The notes under the pieces: model-generated | What the model saw: only the letters and a program-made list of their open reading frames with translations | Told to the model about the DNA's origin: nothing | Databases searched by the model: none | Position numbers and translations under genes: made by a program | In this document: piece after piece, positions 11,810-22,621 of the stretch | How positions within the stretch are numbered: position 1 is the first letter of the stretch | Layout: every line of letters starts with the position of its first letter | Assembly (NCBI GenBank): GCA_037576195.1 | Contig: CM075103.1 | Span: 27,364,723 to 27,428,722, forward strand | Origin: Phytoseiulus persimilis | Taxonomy: Eukaryota > Arthropoda > Arachnida > Mesostigmata > Phytoseiidae | Direction of reading: 5' to 3' | DNA: 64,000 nt

Positions 11810-11975
11810 CGGAGTCGGCGATTTTGACTGATGCATTCACGAGAGTCGGCGAATTTGACCAATGATATTTCAAACGTGGGCAAATGAGACCAATCCAGTT
11901 CCAAGAGTCGGCAAATTCGATGAATGATTTTCCGAGAGGAGGCAGATTAGACCGATGATTTCGACCCATGAGAGA
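11810..11975 (-). repeat. degenerate tandem repeat, period about 30-36 bases
   Basis: Five or six diverged copies of a unit like GAGTCGGCAAATTTGA (plus strand) followed by CCAATGATTTTC occur in a row. The most similar are at about 11813, 11840 and 11904. Spacing varies because of indels. The unit has a superficial likeness to the 45-base unit at 43-59 kb (GAGTTGGGAAG), but I do not regard them as homologous. Confidence 0.5.
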
Positions 11976-13848
11976 ATTGACGGCCAAGTGAGGCTTTTCT
12001 TGCCTATTTCTTCCGCGGATACAGTGATTCCGGAGACCACGCGGGGTCCAGTCGTCACAATCGGATAAGATCAGCTCACGTTTGAGGCACGTTCGGAGTC
12101 GCCGCTACCGAAGGATAGCACCATGAGCGCACATTTGAGTCGACTGCGAATCATTTTCATATATTCTGCACGGACGGCAATTAACAAGCACTGCTGCACA
12201 CATAAATTCACTGCTCCATTTCCGGAGTTTTACCAAAACCGAAATCTCTCAGTGTGCTCAGAGCGAATCTACGATGCTTCTTCCATGAATGTTCAGGATC
12301 GCTGTCCGAGGCAAAATGTCTGAATTAGGGTGTTTCAAATGTTCGCTCCTCTGCAGGGTGCCCCGAATAACTCGACTTTGACCTCTTGGAACCACTGGTG
12401 AAGTTTGGGAGTAATACTCGGCCACACGATTGAGTGGATAATCCAGTGAGCCGAAATGTTCTCGACCACATGGAGCCACAACCGCATCCAGAACGTCACG
12501 ACGCTTAAACTTTCGCGCCAGAGGCCCACTGCGAGTACCCGAAGGCGAGTTCCTTTCTTGAGGATCTCCCTGTACTTGGGAATATCTACCAAAGTTGGGA
12601 ACCTGGGCGACTGGTCGGGGATCGGGATTCGGAGCCGTGAGTTGGAGTGACCGGGTTCTGTTATCAGTGGGGGTGCGAAATTTCAATAGGTGGGAACCAT
12701 CGGTTCAGGATTTCACCCAACTCATGGAATTTCAGTCAAGCCAAATGAGCTGATTGTTCCAGTAGACCTTGTAGGCCGATCTTGTAAATTGTCGGGTTGC
12801 GTTTTCAAGAAAGTATGACGCTTTGCGAGACATTGGAGAGGGGAGAGGGGCGAGGCGCCATATGACTATCTGTAGCTTACGTGCAGATAGAAGTGGGCGC
12901 TGGTCGCCTCTCTGGCCCCGTAGGATGTCGTCGAATATAGTATGAGGAGCGGCGTTGTAAGGGTCGTGGGAACGACGGCTGTGTGGGCCTTCGGGGGAAT
13001 TAGCGGAAGCTCGTAGGTTGGGGAGAAGTCAAAATACGAATGGTGGCGATCGACTAGTTTGGATGGCGGAAAGGCGTGGAGCTTTGGACCCGAGATCTCA
13101 GCGAGGAGAGCACGCGTCGACACTGAGTTCAAAGGTCTTTGAGCCGACTTAAGAAGGTGGAGACTTTGTAGTTCGAGAAGTTGGCACGGAGGTCGATGTC
13201 GAAGAGGCCGAATGGCGTGTCTGAGCGACGGGAGATTTCAGAAAGTGGAGAATAACTGTGGGTACGCTCGAAGGCCCAAACCCAGATCTCGCGCTCACTT
13301 CAGGATGCTTTCTTGAGCACAGTTGTGACAAAGAGGATTGCGGAATCAGCTCACCTACCTCCGGGAAAGCGTAAGATTGAGGAGCCATATGTAATCGCGG
13401 CTCCATCATCATTCGCCCTCTATCAGGGAATATTCCGATAAAAACGATTGTGTCCAGACCCGAGCAGCGAACTGTGTCAGAAATTATTTCCACGTGTTCA
13501 ATATGACTTTGATTCCTTTCAAGGCGTAGAACGTCCGCGAAGTTCCACTAGGTTTCCCTGCCCGAGATCGAACCCGAGGAAGAGTTCTAAGAACAGGAGC
13601 TTTCTTGTCCAGGCCACTGCCCGCAGCCACCTCGGTGAATTTCGAGAGCGACCATCTGATCCAAGATGATGTCATTCATGGCGACTACCAGAGCCCAGAG
13701 TCCGGGATCTCATAAAGCGAGAGCTCGAACGACTCGTCTTGTTGGAGGCTGACCCCATACTTCTTGTGGATAGCCATGAGGCGGCGGCACGCCTTCATCT
13801 CATCAGAGTCATGCAGGAAACAATCGACAGTTACGACTAGGCTTTGCA
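11976..13848. other. gene-poor stretch
   Basis: Overlapping minus frames at 12258-12686 and 12335-12592 are open. The second has tryptophan-rich, coding-like composition (RLWLHVVENISAHWIIHS), but I recognise no family. It may be part of an old transposable element. Confidence 0.3.
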
Positions 13849-13950
13849 AATAACCGCATTTCTGGATAACCGCGGTCACGGTTAACCCATAACCGCAGAT
13901 CTACAACCGCGCTTAGCCGCAGAATTAGCACCGAAAACCGCGGTTACATG
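13849..13950. repeat. cluster of AACCGC / CCGCGG motifs
   Basis: Within about 100 bases there are six or more copies of AACCGC (for example ATAACCGCATT, ATAACCGCGGT, AACCGCGCT, AACCGCGGTT). The density resembles the subterminal repeats in the hAT-type element at 4860-5592, which are related GC-rich palindromes. No matching far end or target duplication was found, so it may be one surviving end of a decayed element. Confidence 0.4.
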
Positions 13951-14319
13951 GCGGAATGCCCGAAGACGTGATTCCGGACATATCCTAGATTGATACCATG
14001 GTTTTCACCCCTGGTCATTTTAGAACGAGCCATGGCCGAAGACGACGGGGAGATACTACAACTCCTCCGGATCTTTTCCAGAATTCCAGAGAAAAGGTTC
14101 CACATGGAGGGAAAGCTCCGTATGATTTCCAGGAAGCTCTTCCTCTTTTGCTAGAGAGAATTTTCCTCACTTCACGGATACAAGTAGATCTCAAAATACA
14201 TCTGATAAAGAAGTCGTTTCTCACAACTCGACATTGATGAGATGGGGCCGGGAACATTGGTTGAACTTTTCAGGTCACGAAATCTTTGACCCAATATCCC
14301 ACTCTGAAAAGGATCATCA

Positions 14320-14637
14320 TCATTGTATTGTAGAGCCTCCCATCCGATGGATGTAGTCGACAACTTCGGGTGAGGCCCCACGATGCGCTGAGAGAGTGTT
14401 GCAACCCACATAATAGCTACTTCCGCTGTGCTCGGTTCCTCGATCCCACCGGATGCTCAAAAGTCTGGAAGATTGAGTCTTTCGCTTCAAATGTTCGCTC
14501 ACGGACTCCTTGAACGGCTTGTTGATGGGGGCATGGAGAGGCTGCACCTGATGTGTGATATCTTCAGGTCGAATTGCCAGCCAGGTCTTCGTTTCGGAAG
14601 CGTGTTCGGGCTCCAATAAACTGGAGCCTCCACACAA
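14320..14637 (-). pseudogene. pogo/Tigger-like DDE transposase fragment
   Basis: The minus frame contains EDITHQVQPLHAPINKPFKE, which matches the block of pogo-type (Tc1/mariner superfamily) transposases that follows the second catalytic Asp, usually ...T-x-x-x-QPLD-x-x-[IV]-[NF]-K-PFK. The catalytic Asp-containing sequence upstream is not recognisable. An overlapping frame (14499-14729) seems to hold further shifted pieces. It is a short decayed remnant with no terminal repeats visible. Confidence 0.45.
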
Positions 14638-17078
14638 TATGTCACTGGTTCCACATACGATTCCTCTCTCTTCAGTTTTCTGGCGCCTAATTTCAGATCG
14701 CAGTCTTTCTGAGTACGCTCATCGGACAAGATGCTTTCTCAAAAAATCATACGTTTCGGAGAATCGCGGCTGAATGCGGTTAGAGCCGCGATTCTCTCGC
14801 GGTTATTGTGGTTGATAATCGCGAAGAATTTGCGGGTACGACTCATACTCCGGCATCCGGATCTGCAGCCAGAAGATCTCACCGATGAAATCGAAAGAGG
14901 GGTCAGCTGGGATGAAAAGGTTCTGGAAGCCAACGCAAAAGTGGAAGCCATGTTGAGCTCGAAAGTCGCTCAGGGTTTCGAATCTACACCTGCTCGCTCA
15001 ATATACTAAGCGCCCACAAGTCGGAAGCCGCGAGGCACTTTGAGTAGCGCAACACCCGGACCGCTTCCAGACGCCGATCGCGCTGCGGTCTGCCATACCA
15101 GTTAGAGCGATTCGGACCTCACGCCTCTACTACGGACCTCACGAATAGCGTCACGAGGGCCTGTCACGAGAGTCGGCGAGCACCTAGAATCGTTTAGTCA
15201 GGACCCGATCGACCGAAACGATTTGACTCTCTCCGACCCCACTACGTCCAAACACCAGGAATCGAGAGATCCTGAGGAGGAACTAGGCGGGGAGTCCAAG
15301 TCAAGCCAGCATCAGTGACGAAGCCACAGAAAATCGAATCTTTGCCGATTTCACAGAACCTCTCGCAACAGGTCATCCAGCCGTTCGATGTCGTTGACAG
15401 ACGGGAAGTACAGCGGAACCCACAGAGGACGCTCTTGGAAGAACATTTGGATTCAGAGCACTTTCGAATTTCACATCGGAAGGAAGTGCTTCACTCGGGT
15501 CGGAATTGGCGCTTGAAGTCTGCGCATCGGTCGAAATCTCGCCTGCGACCTCCGCAAACATTGTGTCCGCCATCGGAGATCTCAGAGTAACTACTCCGGG
15601 TGCACGATGTATACCATAGTGTTTGGAGAGCTCGATGGAAGCGAGTGCTGTGGCGCGATTCCGATTCATGATGAGATCGGAGCGGCATCAGTCTAAAGAC
15701 CGGGTTCGCGTCCAGTTCCTCTGATTGTTGTGCAGTCAGATCTCTCCTCACGACCTGGACTGCGATGCGGCTACTGGAGCAACCTCAACGTCGAATAGCT
15801 TCAGGGCCGTGCTCATCGAGAGCTTGCGCGGGCTGAAACTATTGATATTAGGGAACATAGGCTCCTGATGACGACAACATTCTTCTAACTTTTTTTGTGG
15901 CTGTGGATGTAGGTTCCTCCCAGCCATTCGAATTTCTTCCAGAGTCCATACCGTGCAGAATTGGTGCGAAGATCTCACACTTCTGATGTTGATCGGAACT
16001 TGAAACTTCCGTTTCAAACTTGGGGTATTTCCCCAGATGAGTCAATGAAGACACAACATTCACAAAGGGGATTCACGAGCCAAGACCCACCGAATGAAGT
16101 TTCTCCCGCGAACTCTCACAATGGAGCGACGCGTGAGTCAGAGGCGAGCGCCTCTCTTGTTCGGAAAGAATATTGGATTCATCAACCATCACAGACAGAC
16201 TGGCTTCAAGCTGTCCTGGCATAAGTGCGGGGATGAGATCAGCAGACAGAGCTCAACGATGTTCCGTGAAAGCGGATCGATTATAACTCACCCGATATCA
16301 GCTCTTACGCAACAAAGGATTTTTACTCATCCTTCCTTCAGCCAGATTATTCGGCGGGAGAATGCTCCCCTGTCACAGTATTCCGTAATACGGCTTTCCT
16401 TCCTTTCCATCATGTGATGGTTCCGAATAATTCGCACGGAATGCCTGAAAGCTGCGACCTGAGAAAAAGTCAGATCCCGGTCGTGTGCCGGTCCTGTTAT
16501 TGGGAAAACATATTTCGGGGTTGAATATTCGTATGAGATGTGATCAAGGCTCTCAAGTTGGCGAGGAAGCCGGAGTCCATTCGTTACGGGAAGGGAGAGA
16601 CTTCTCAGTTGAGGCACAGGTTGCTCGGGAACCCGGTTATCAGGCAGCGTGTCTCGAATGACGACTTCCAGAATTATTCATCCACCACAGGGTCCAAAAT
16701 GTTTACCGTGCTGTTATTCGTGCCTAACGTAGATCAGACGGGACTCGGGGACTGGGATGCCCAATGCTGGACGCCTGGTCAAGTCGATAGGAGATGGAAG
16801 GGAAGTCGGAGATGAGCAGCGATATCGAAATCGGGCTGATGCAGTCGATCGGTCTGGAGCGGTCCAGACTCCGTCATCTATGTGAGCTTGAGACTTTCGC
16901 TCAATCCGTTCCAGCGCAATTGGAAAAAAACAACGAACGACCCCGGTGCAAGACAGGCCCCCCGGACAACGATTCGGAATTATAACTAAGGAGAGGACAA
17001 CGGGAGGCCGCAAAACGCCTCTCGAAGGCCTCCGGAAAAATACACCCTGAAACGGGGTAACCATCTCCCTTCAACCGG
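14638..17078. other. stretch without a confident gene
   Basis: A plus frame at 14731-15009 ends in an acidic, coding-like stretch but has no known domain. Minus frames at 15373-15669, 15491-15751 and 15748-16017 follow one another; the last contains SPRKLSMSTALKLFDVEVA, which loosely recalls P-element/THAP9-type transposases. The evidence is too thin for a call. Confidence 0.3.
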
Positions 17079-17459
17079 CTATTCACGATACCGCTTCAGC
17101 ATGCTCTGCGTTTCCAGGGGAACGCTTTTCCTCATCTGTCGTCGAAAACGAGGAATCTCAAACCGGTGTCAAGAGCCATCGTGAAACGAGCCACACCGAG
17201 AGAATATGCGTCCCCGGCTCGAAGTTGAGGAAACGTTTCTCACGAATCACACTTCGTCCTCTGAAGAGGATTTCGCTGGTCGCTCGCACTCCTGCGTTTT
17301 CCGATTGCGTGCCCCTGTTCCCTTGAGTAGCGGTTCCTTGGAGGGTCGGACGATGCTGGGGTTGTCAGGCCTCTCCGTTCCCAAGTCTACCAATAAGCTC
17401 TCCCCAGATATCGGAGGCCTTAATGAGGCTCTGTCTCCCCCCATGAGTTGAGACGACAT
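17079..17459 (-). CDS. unrecognised small protein, two exons
   Basis: Exon 1 runs from the ATG at 17457-17459 to 17253, and exon 2 from 17135 to the TAG at 17079-17081. The intron (17136-17252) has GTGTGA at its donor and CGACAG at its acceptor. Both exons are whole numbers of codons (69 and 19), giving 87 residues. The product is hydrophilic, rich in Ser, Glu, Pro and Arg (for example RPAKSSSEDE at the junction), with no signal peptide or membrane segment; a nuclear or regulatory role would be a guess. The open frame extends 15 codons above the ATG, so an upstream exon is possible. No family recognised. Confidence 0.5.
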
Positions 17460-19023
17460 CCTTGAGCTATCACTAGATCGCCAAGTGTGAGTGTTTGAAT
17501 TCAATCAATTCTGATCTCAGCAGGCGGAGTCATTCGCTTGACATCGTGAAGTCTCGGGTCGAGTTCTCGGTGTGTGGCTACTCTCGGTCGACTTGCTGTC
17601 GGGGATGAACGCGGAGGTCTATAGGAGGTGAGCAAGTTCAAGTCATCGGCTGGCCAAACCCAACCCAACGGTCAAAGTCCCAATGCGGCCAATTTTTCTA
17701 CTTCCATCCATCGACAGTTGATAGATTCGAACTCGATCATTCCTTACTCGTCTTCTGAAATGATTTTTCTCATGTTCCCCTGTTCATGTCTTTTGGCTGT
17801 GGAGTACAAAAAGCTTCCTGTGGAACGATCGAAATCGCTCACGATAGAAACATAGAAATTGGGGCAATGGATATCCTGGGTCACCCACGGCGCTCGCCGG
17901 ACTCAATCTGTGGCGTAGGGGCTGGGAGTTCGGCAGTTTCCTTCCTGGCTATTCCGGGAGCATTTCTCTCGGAAATCACGCCTGCTCGAAACTTCCCTCG
18001 CTGCATCACCGACCATCTTAATAATGGCGCTCGCAGGAGATCGATTACGTTCCCGATTTGCCAGTTTTGAGAAGATTGCTCGTCTGTTTCTCTCGACGGT
18101 CGGGGCGATTCTGTTTCTTTGCAACTGCCTATCGGTGCCGCTGATGACAGTCGAGAACGCTTATCACTCCTTTCCCAAGGTCCAAGACAGAATCGCCGCG
18201 GTAGCGATTTTTCCTGGACGGAAACACTGACTCTCAGGTCGAATATCGGAGTTTGGTATTTTTCGTTCCAGAGACTCAGTCCTTATCTGCAAGCTGGATA
18301 CGCAAAGAGTAAACTTCGCGTATCTTAAGGACACACTATCACGACCTCATACGAATGTGTCCAGAAAAGGAGACCGCGAACACGCCGGTGATTGAATTTC
18401 CTCGGGGGATCCTGGACTATATTGATCCGTCCGAAAGGACGTTGATGCATCGGTCGCGGCGACGACTGCTTTTCTTCTGGACGGTTTGATTTTTTCACCT
18501 CGAGTCAGCGGAAAACAACTCGAAACCTGGCGTCTTCCACGTAGTATCGAACCCAGAAAAGTACCGAATCGGCGGAGCAACGATCAGTGGCTGACCGCTT
18601 AGATAATCACGGGCAGCGAGGCCTTGGCTTGACAAGCTTGAGCGATTGCTGTGAAGTAACGTGGATCTGCTGGGTAGCAAATTTTCTCCTTCAGCCGTGG
18701 CATTCCCCTCGTGCTGTCCGTCAGCTGTCAGTTCGTCGCGTAGCTGCTCCAGTCTTTCTCATGAACCCGTGAAGCGGGGAGCTGTTACAGAAGCCATCTA
18801 GTTTACCGACTGGCGCTTGGGAACCATTCCAGGGTTCCGGTTCAACGTCTCTAGACAGCCAACGATGGTATCTGAGGAAGCCTCCCGGACCATCCTCTAA
18901 AAAGGATGGACAACTATAATCGTCACGGAAATTGAGTCGATCATCTGAGATCCTGCAGCCAAAACCATTTCCGTCAATCCAGCTCCCGACACTTTTCAGA
19001 GCTGGAGGCTCTTCATTGTTGAC
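17460..19023. other. stretch without a confident gene
   Basis: A plus frame at 18024-18230 encodes one strong hydrophobic segment (RLFLSTVGAILFLCNCLSVP) and could be a membrane-protein exon, perhaps chemoreceptor-like. I could not connect it to other exons. Minus frames at 18347-18680 are unrecognised. Confidence 0.3.
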
Positions 19024-19850
19024 TCATTCTCGCCTTCCTCCATCTGCCTCGCTGGAGTCAGACGAGGAAAACGATTTCGCAGCATTGTACCAAGCCTCTG
19101 TAGTTGAAGAAAGGGCGGTGTTGGATGAGGAAATATTCGGCTGGGAACGAGGAACGAGAGATCTTCGGTCGCCTCCAAAGGAGCACAGAAAACTGGATTT
19201 TCGTGGAAACGTTCCAAACATGTCACATTCGTCTCCATTTTTTGAATAGTCATCCACAATTTCCTTCTCCTCCCCTGTGAGACTCCGCGGCTCCTTGGAA
19301 ATTCCATCGGAATATAAATAAGTGTTGACCGTGTATTCGGAACTCGAACCGAGTTCTGTCGCGCGAGAACGACGAAACAGATAAACGCAAATTGTAATGA
19401 AATGCGGCGATTGCAAGACTCAAACACCATACATACGTTGTTTTATTGTCCGACGAGTGCGAGGAGACAGCTGCTGCGCCATTCCCGAGGAGAGCCCCGG
19501 GGCCCTCTCTCGGCACAGTTAACGGATGAAGCAGTTTTTAGGTCCACTTGTGACTGGAGTCGGTGATACCGATGAGAAGAGTTCCTCACCTTCCTGCTCG
19601 ATCGGGAAACGACATCGAGCACTCGTGATCGCAGAGTCTCCTTTTGATCCCCCTCAAGTTCTGAATCAACTCCCCTTATGTCCCCTGCTGGATATTCAGG
19701 CTCCAACCCGCTGGATGAATGATTGTCAAACTTGAAAAACGGGCATCGAAACGACGTCGACTGACCCACTTTCAGGCTCCTCTATCACAGTGCCTCAGCG
19801 GTCGAGTACCCGATGTGCGGTTTCAGGCTCACCCGGCCACTCGAGCGCAT
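19024..19850 (-). CDS. unrecognised Ser-rich protein, four exons
   Basis: Exons on the minus strand: 19850-19833, 19781-19590, 19473-19437 and 19355-19024. Lengths 18, 192, 37 and 332 add to 579, exactly 193 codons with the stop. Junction phases agree (0, 0, 1) and donors are GTGAGC, GTGAGG and GTATGT with AG acceptors, which makes the model strong although the first 6-codon exon could be preceded by another. The 192-residue product is polar: a basic middle (SPRTRRTIKQ), then an acidic and Ser-rich C-terminus (SLTGEEKEIVDDYSK, SFSSSDSSEADGG). There is no signal peptide or membrane segment. No family recognised. Confidence 0.6.
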
Positions 19851-21145
19851 ACTATCGAAAACGGGCCTTCCTATACTCCTTTCGGGTTTTCCAAGGGAGA
19901 AATCGAGTGAGAGAGTTCAGCCACCCATGGTCAGAGACCAACAACGGCCTGAAGTCTGTTGGTCATCGTAGACTCAATCTACTCTGGGCATCATTTCCAC
20001 TCTCACATCCATCAATGCCAGAATGATCGAAGCTATATCGGCAGGTAGCTCTGAATAATAGATACGTCGACACAGTCAGAGCTGTCCTTATTTCGGAACG
20101 CCTGTTGCGCAAGGAAGATAAACCGGAAGGAATGCGCATCTTACGAAACATTTTATACTAATCGCTTTTGTTGTACAGGGAGAGGCCGTCAGTTCGGCTG
20201 CGGATTCATCTCAGTGCACGAAAGTTACGTACAACGATTTATTCCTGTTTCGTCGCTACAGTGGATTCTCCAATCGACATCATTCTCCTCGATGAGCTGC
20301 CATCGGTAGAGTCGGCATGATTCATGGGGTCTTCAGAAGTTTGGAGCGATACTTCATTATACGGGCCAGCCAGTTCTCTCGAAGCAGGTCATTCGATACG
20401 ATGTCAGTCACCTTGGGAGTCTATTTTTGAATTTCGAATCCATCAATCAATTACCATTCGGATTCATGAAAAATGGGTTTTGGGCGAAGATGGGCCACAG
20501 GAGGGCGAACCATCCCCCCTGGCTCTCGGCTTGGTTTTTCTGGATGAAATCCAAGTCCGGTCTAGAATAGTTCTCCTCTCGCGGAGAGAGTCCTGTCACA
20601 ACCTGCGAGCTTCCTGTCAGAATGGATTCCGGTTGATTTGAAGAAATGAAGATCAGCTGCCCAATGACGGGAATCAGAACCCCCTTCCAAACTGGAGCTG
20701 AAAGAACGCATGTTTCCTATAAAGTTGAGCAGAGTGATCGTGGGAGTATCAACATGAATTCAACCATCGTATCACGGAGTCTCTTCTCCTCTGATCCCAA
20801 ACCGGAGCGCAGGACAACCTCGGCCGAGTCGGAGGGAGGCGGTGGAAGAAGACCCGAGTCAACTACTGACGTTCAAGAGATCGAGAGACTCACGCCTTTC
20901 GCGTCGAGAAGTCGCAGGCTCGAAATATTCTTATGGGATCACACGCGAATACAAGAAGAGCCAAAATGCGAAGAGAGTTTCAAGTGATCCTGTAGCTGTC
21001 AAGGTTTTGTTTGGAAGATTCCGTGAGACGGGAACTCCCCCGGCCGATCGCTCCAAGCTCAGGGGGCCACAGCGGAACGAACGAATCAACGCGTCCAGGA
21101 CCACTGTAGCAGTTGATCCTGATGGTAATGAAACGGTCAGCTGTG
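19851..21145. other. stretch without a confident gene
   Basis: A plus frame at 20646-20987 has coding-like composition (TTSAESEGGGGRRPESTTD) and may be an exon on the strand opposite its neighbours, but no partner exon or domain was found. Otherwise nothing is visible. Confidence 0.3.
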
Positions 21146-22376
21146 CTAAAGGGGTAACTCCGACCTTGGCATTTGAGCCTCGGGCTTGCGTGAGGTTGTG
21201 TCATGGAAATCTTCTCCCGACATCGTCCAAGCCGTGTTGAGCGGATATTCTGACGCGCGGACCGCAGGGTTGCTCTGGTCGAATAGCTCCAGCGGACTGG
21301 CAGCTGCGATGGCTGCTGCCGCCGCCAGATGACATCCCTTTCCGCGACCGATGTGCTTCTTCGACGCTTTCCACCGGCTCTTCCGTGAAGCTGCCGACGG
21401 ACGGACCCGACTGTGGTTTGGCAGATCGCGCGGCTCTGCGTCGTTTGAGAACGAGGATAGTCGGAAACAGGAGTACTACCCATCGCGGACTGCGGCACTG
21501 CACAAGTGTGAGTCGAAGCTCTTCCGGTTGGCGGTGTTTCATTATACGCGAAGCTTTCAAGGCGCCGTTCCATGTTTGAATCAGAACGGGGCCCGGGCTT
21601 GCTTTCGGGGATTTTCGCTCTCGTCGTCGATGACGATGCCTCATCTCACCTGAGCTCGCCAGAGATCTCGACGGACTCGCTTGCGGCTCATTTCCAACTC
21701 TGAGTTTCCGGACTATAGCTGATGATCGGTTCTGATGCTGGTGGCTCCTCAGCTCCGGAACAACAGCAGCTGGAGTGAGAAGAGCCGAATAGAACCCGGG
21801 TCCGATCTCGAGGACGGACTCGTGAGCTGCCATAGCTCGCTCCGGCTGTGTGCGTCCCCGACTGTAATCGCTACCGTCGAGCGTGGCTCCCGTCCCGATG
21901 GAGGTGTCCTCACCGGAGAGACTTGGATTATGTTTGTGCTACGGATAGAAGTCACCAGCGCGCTAACTCAGAGAGACTCACGTGCGGTATTGTGCGAAGT
22001 GGGCTTCAGCGGCCGGCGATTTGAGCTCGCGCCGAACACACAACTCAGCGGGTGGTGTCCGGACGCCGGAGCCGAACGGCTGTTTCACTTCCACATTAAT
22101 GGATGCATTAGATAACTTGGAAGCCAGGCGACGGTCGCGGGACCATATCTGGCGAAGGTTACTTGATGGCTGTTACGTGAACCGTGGCCTCGCGCTTTTT
22201 TCTTGATGACCATTTGCGAATGGAGCAGAAGCTCCGCTCCCTGCGCACTGGTGGCTGGGGTAACTGTCAGAACGGGAGGAACGGCGCCCCACCCCAGACA
22301 TGTTTGACCCGATTCGACCGATCGTCTCGAGGAGTGATCCCTGTACCGAGCTCCCAAAAAGACTCTGAGGTGCCAT
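21146..22376 (-). CDS. unrecognised multi-exon protein
   Basis: Well-supported minus-strand exons are 22169-21982, 21921-21650 and 21435-21146 (188, 272 and 290 bases, 250 codons with stop). Junction phases fit (2 then 1), with introns of 60 and 214 bases and GTGAGT and GTGAGA donors. An upstream exon probably begins at the ATG at 22376 (MAPQSLFGSS...). That frame is the same as exon 22169 but is separated by one TAA, so a short intron must lie between; its donor is uncertain (candidates after codon 10 or after codon 28). The product is hydrophilic, with an alanine run (HLAAAAAIAAASPLELFD) near the C-terminus and many Ser/Pro/Arg. No domain recognised. The long 210-codon open frame at 21201-21833 is read-through of the second intron and is not the protein. 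Confidence 0.55.
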
Positions 22377-22621
22377 GAGGAGCCCTTTCAGTGGGAACTT
22401 CGAGTGAAACCATTCTTTATGGGTCCAAGTGACGGATTGGTGAGGTCAAAATGTCGCCGGGGGTTCCCCCATGGATCTGTGGCGAATGTGATGCCCCCTC
22501 TCTCGCTCACGCAGCTCTCGGAGAGTTTAGATATCGAGACAGGAATCATGACCGGTGCTGTTTGAGGGAAGAACATCCACATTTTTCTTATAATTTCCCG
22601 ACTATTCACAGGTAACCAATT

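Noticed and set aside
11810-11975. homology between this minisatellite and the 45-base satellite
   Set aside because: Only a short GAGT-GG-AA pattern is shared and the period differs, so chance is the simpler explanation.
13540-13610. tRNA-like T-arm sequence (complement GGTTCGATCTCGG)
   Set aside because: The flanking stem does not pair and no acceptor or anticodon arm can be folded around it.
21201-21833. 210-codon minus open frame taken as one protein
   Set aside because: A GTGAGA donor after the frame's 61st codon and an ACGCAG acceptor with matching phase move the protein into another frame, which continues to a clean stop. The rest of the open frame is intron.
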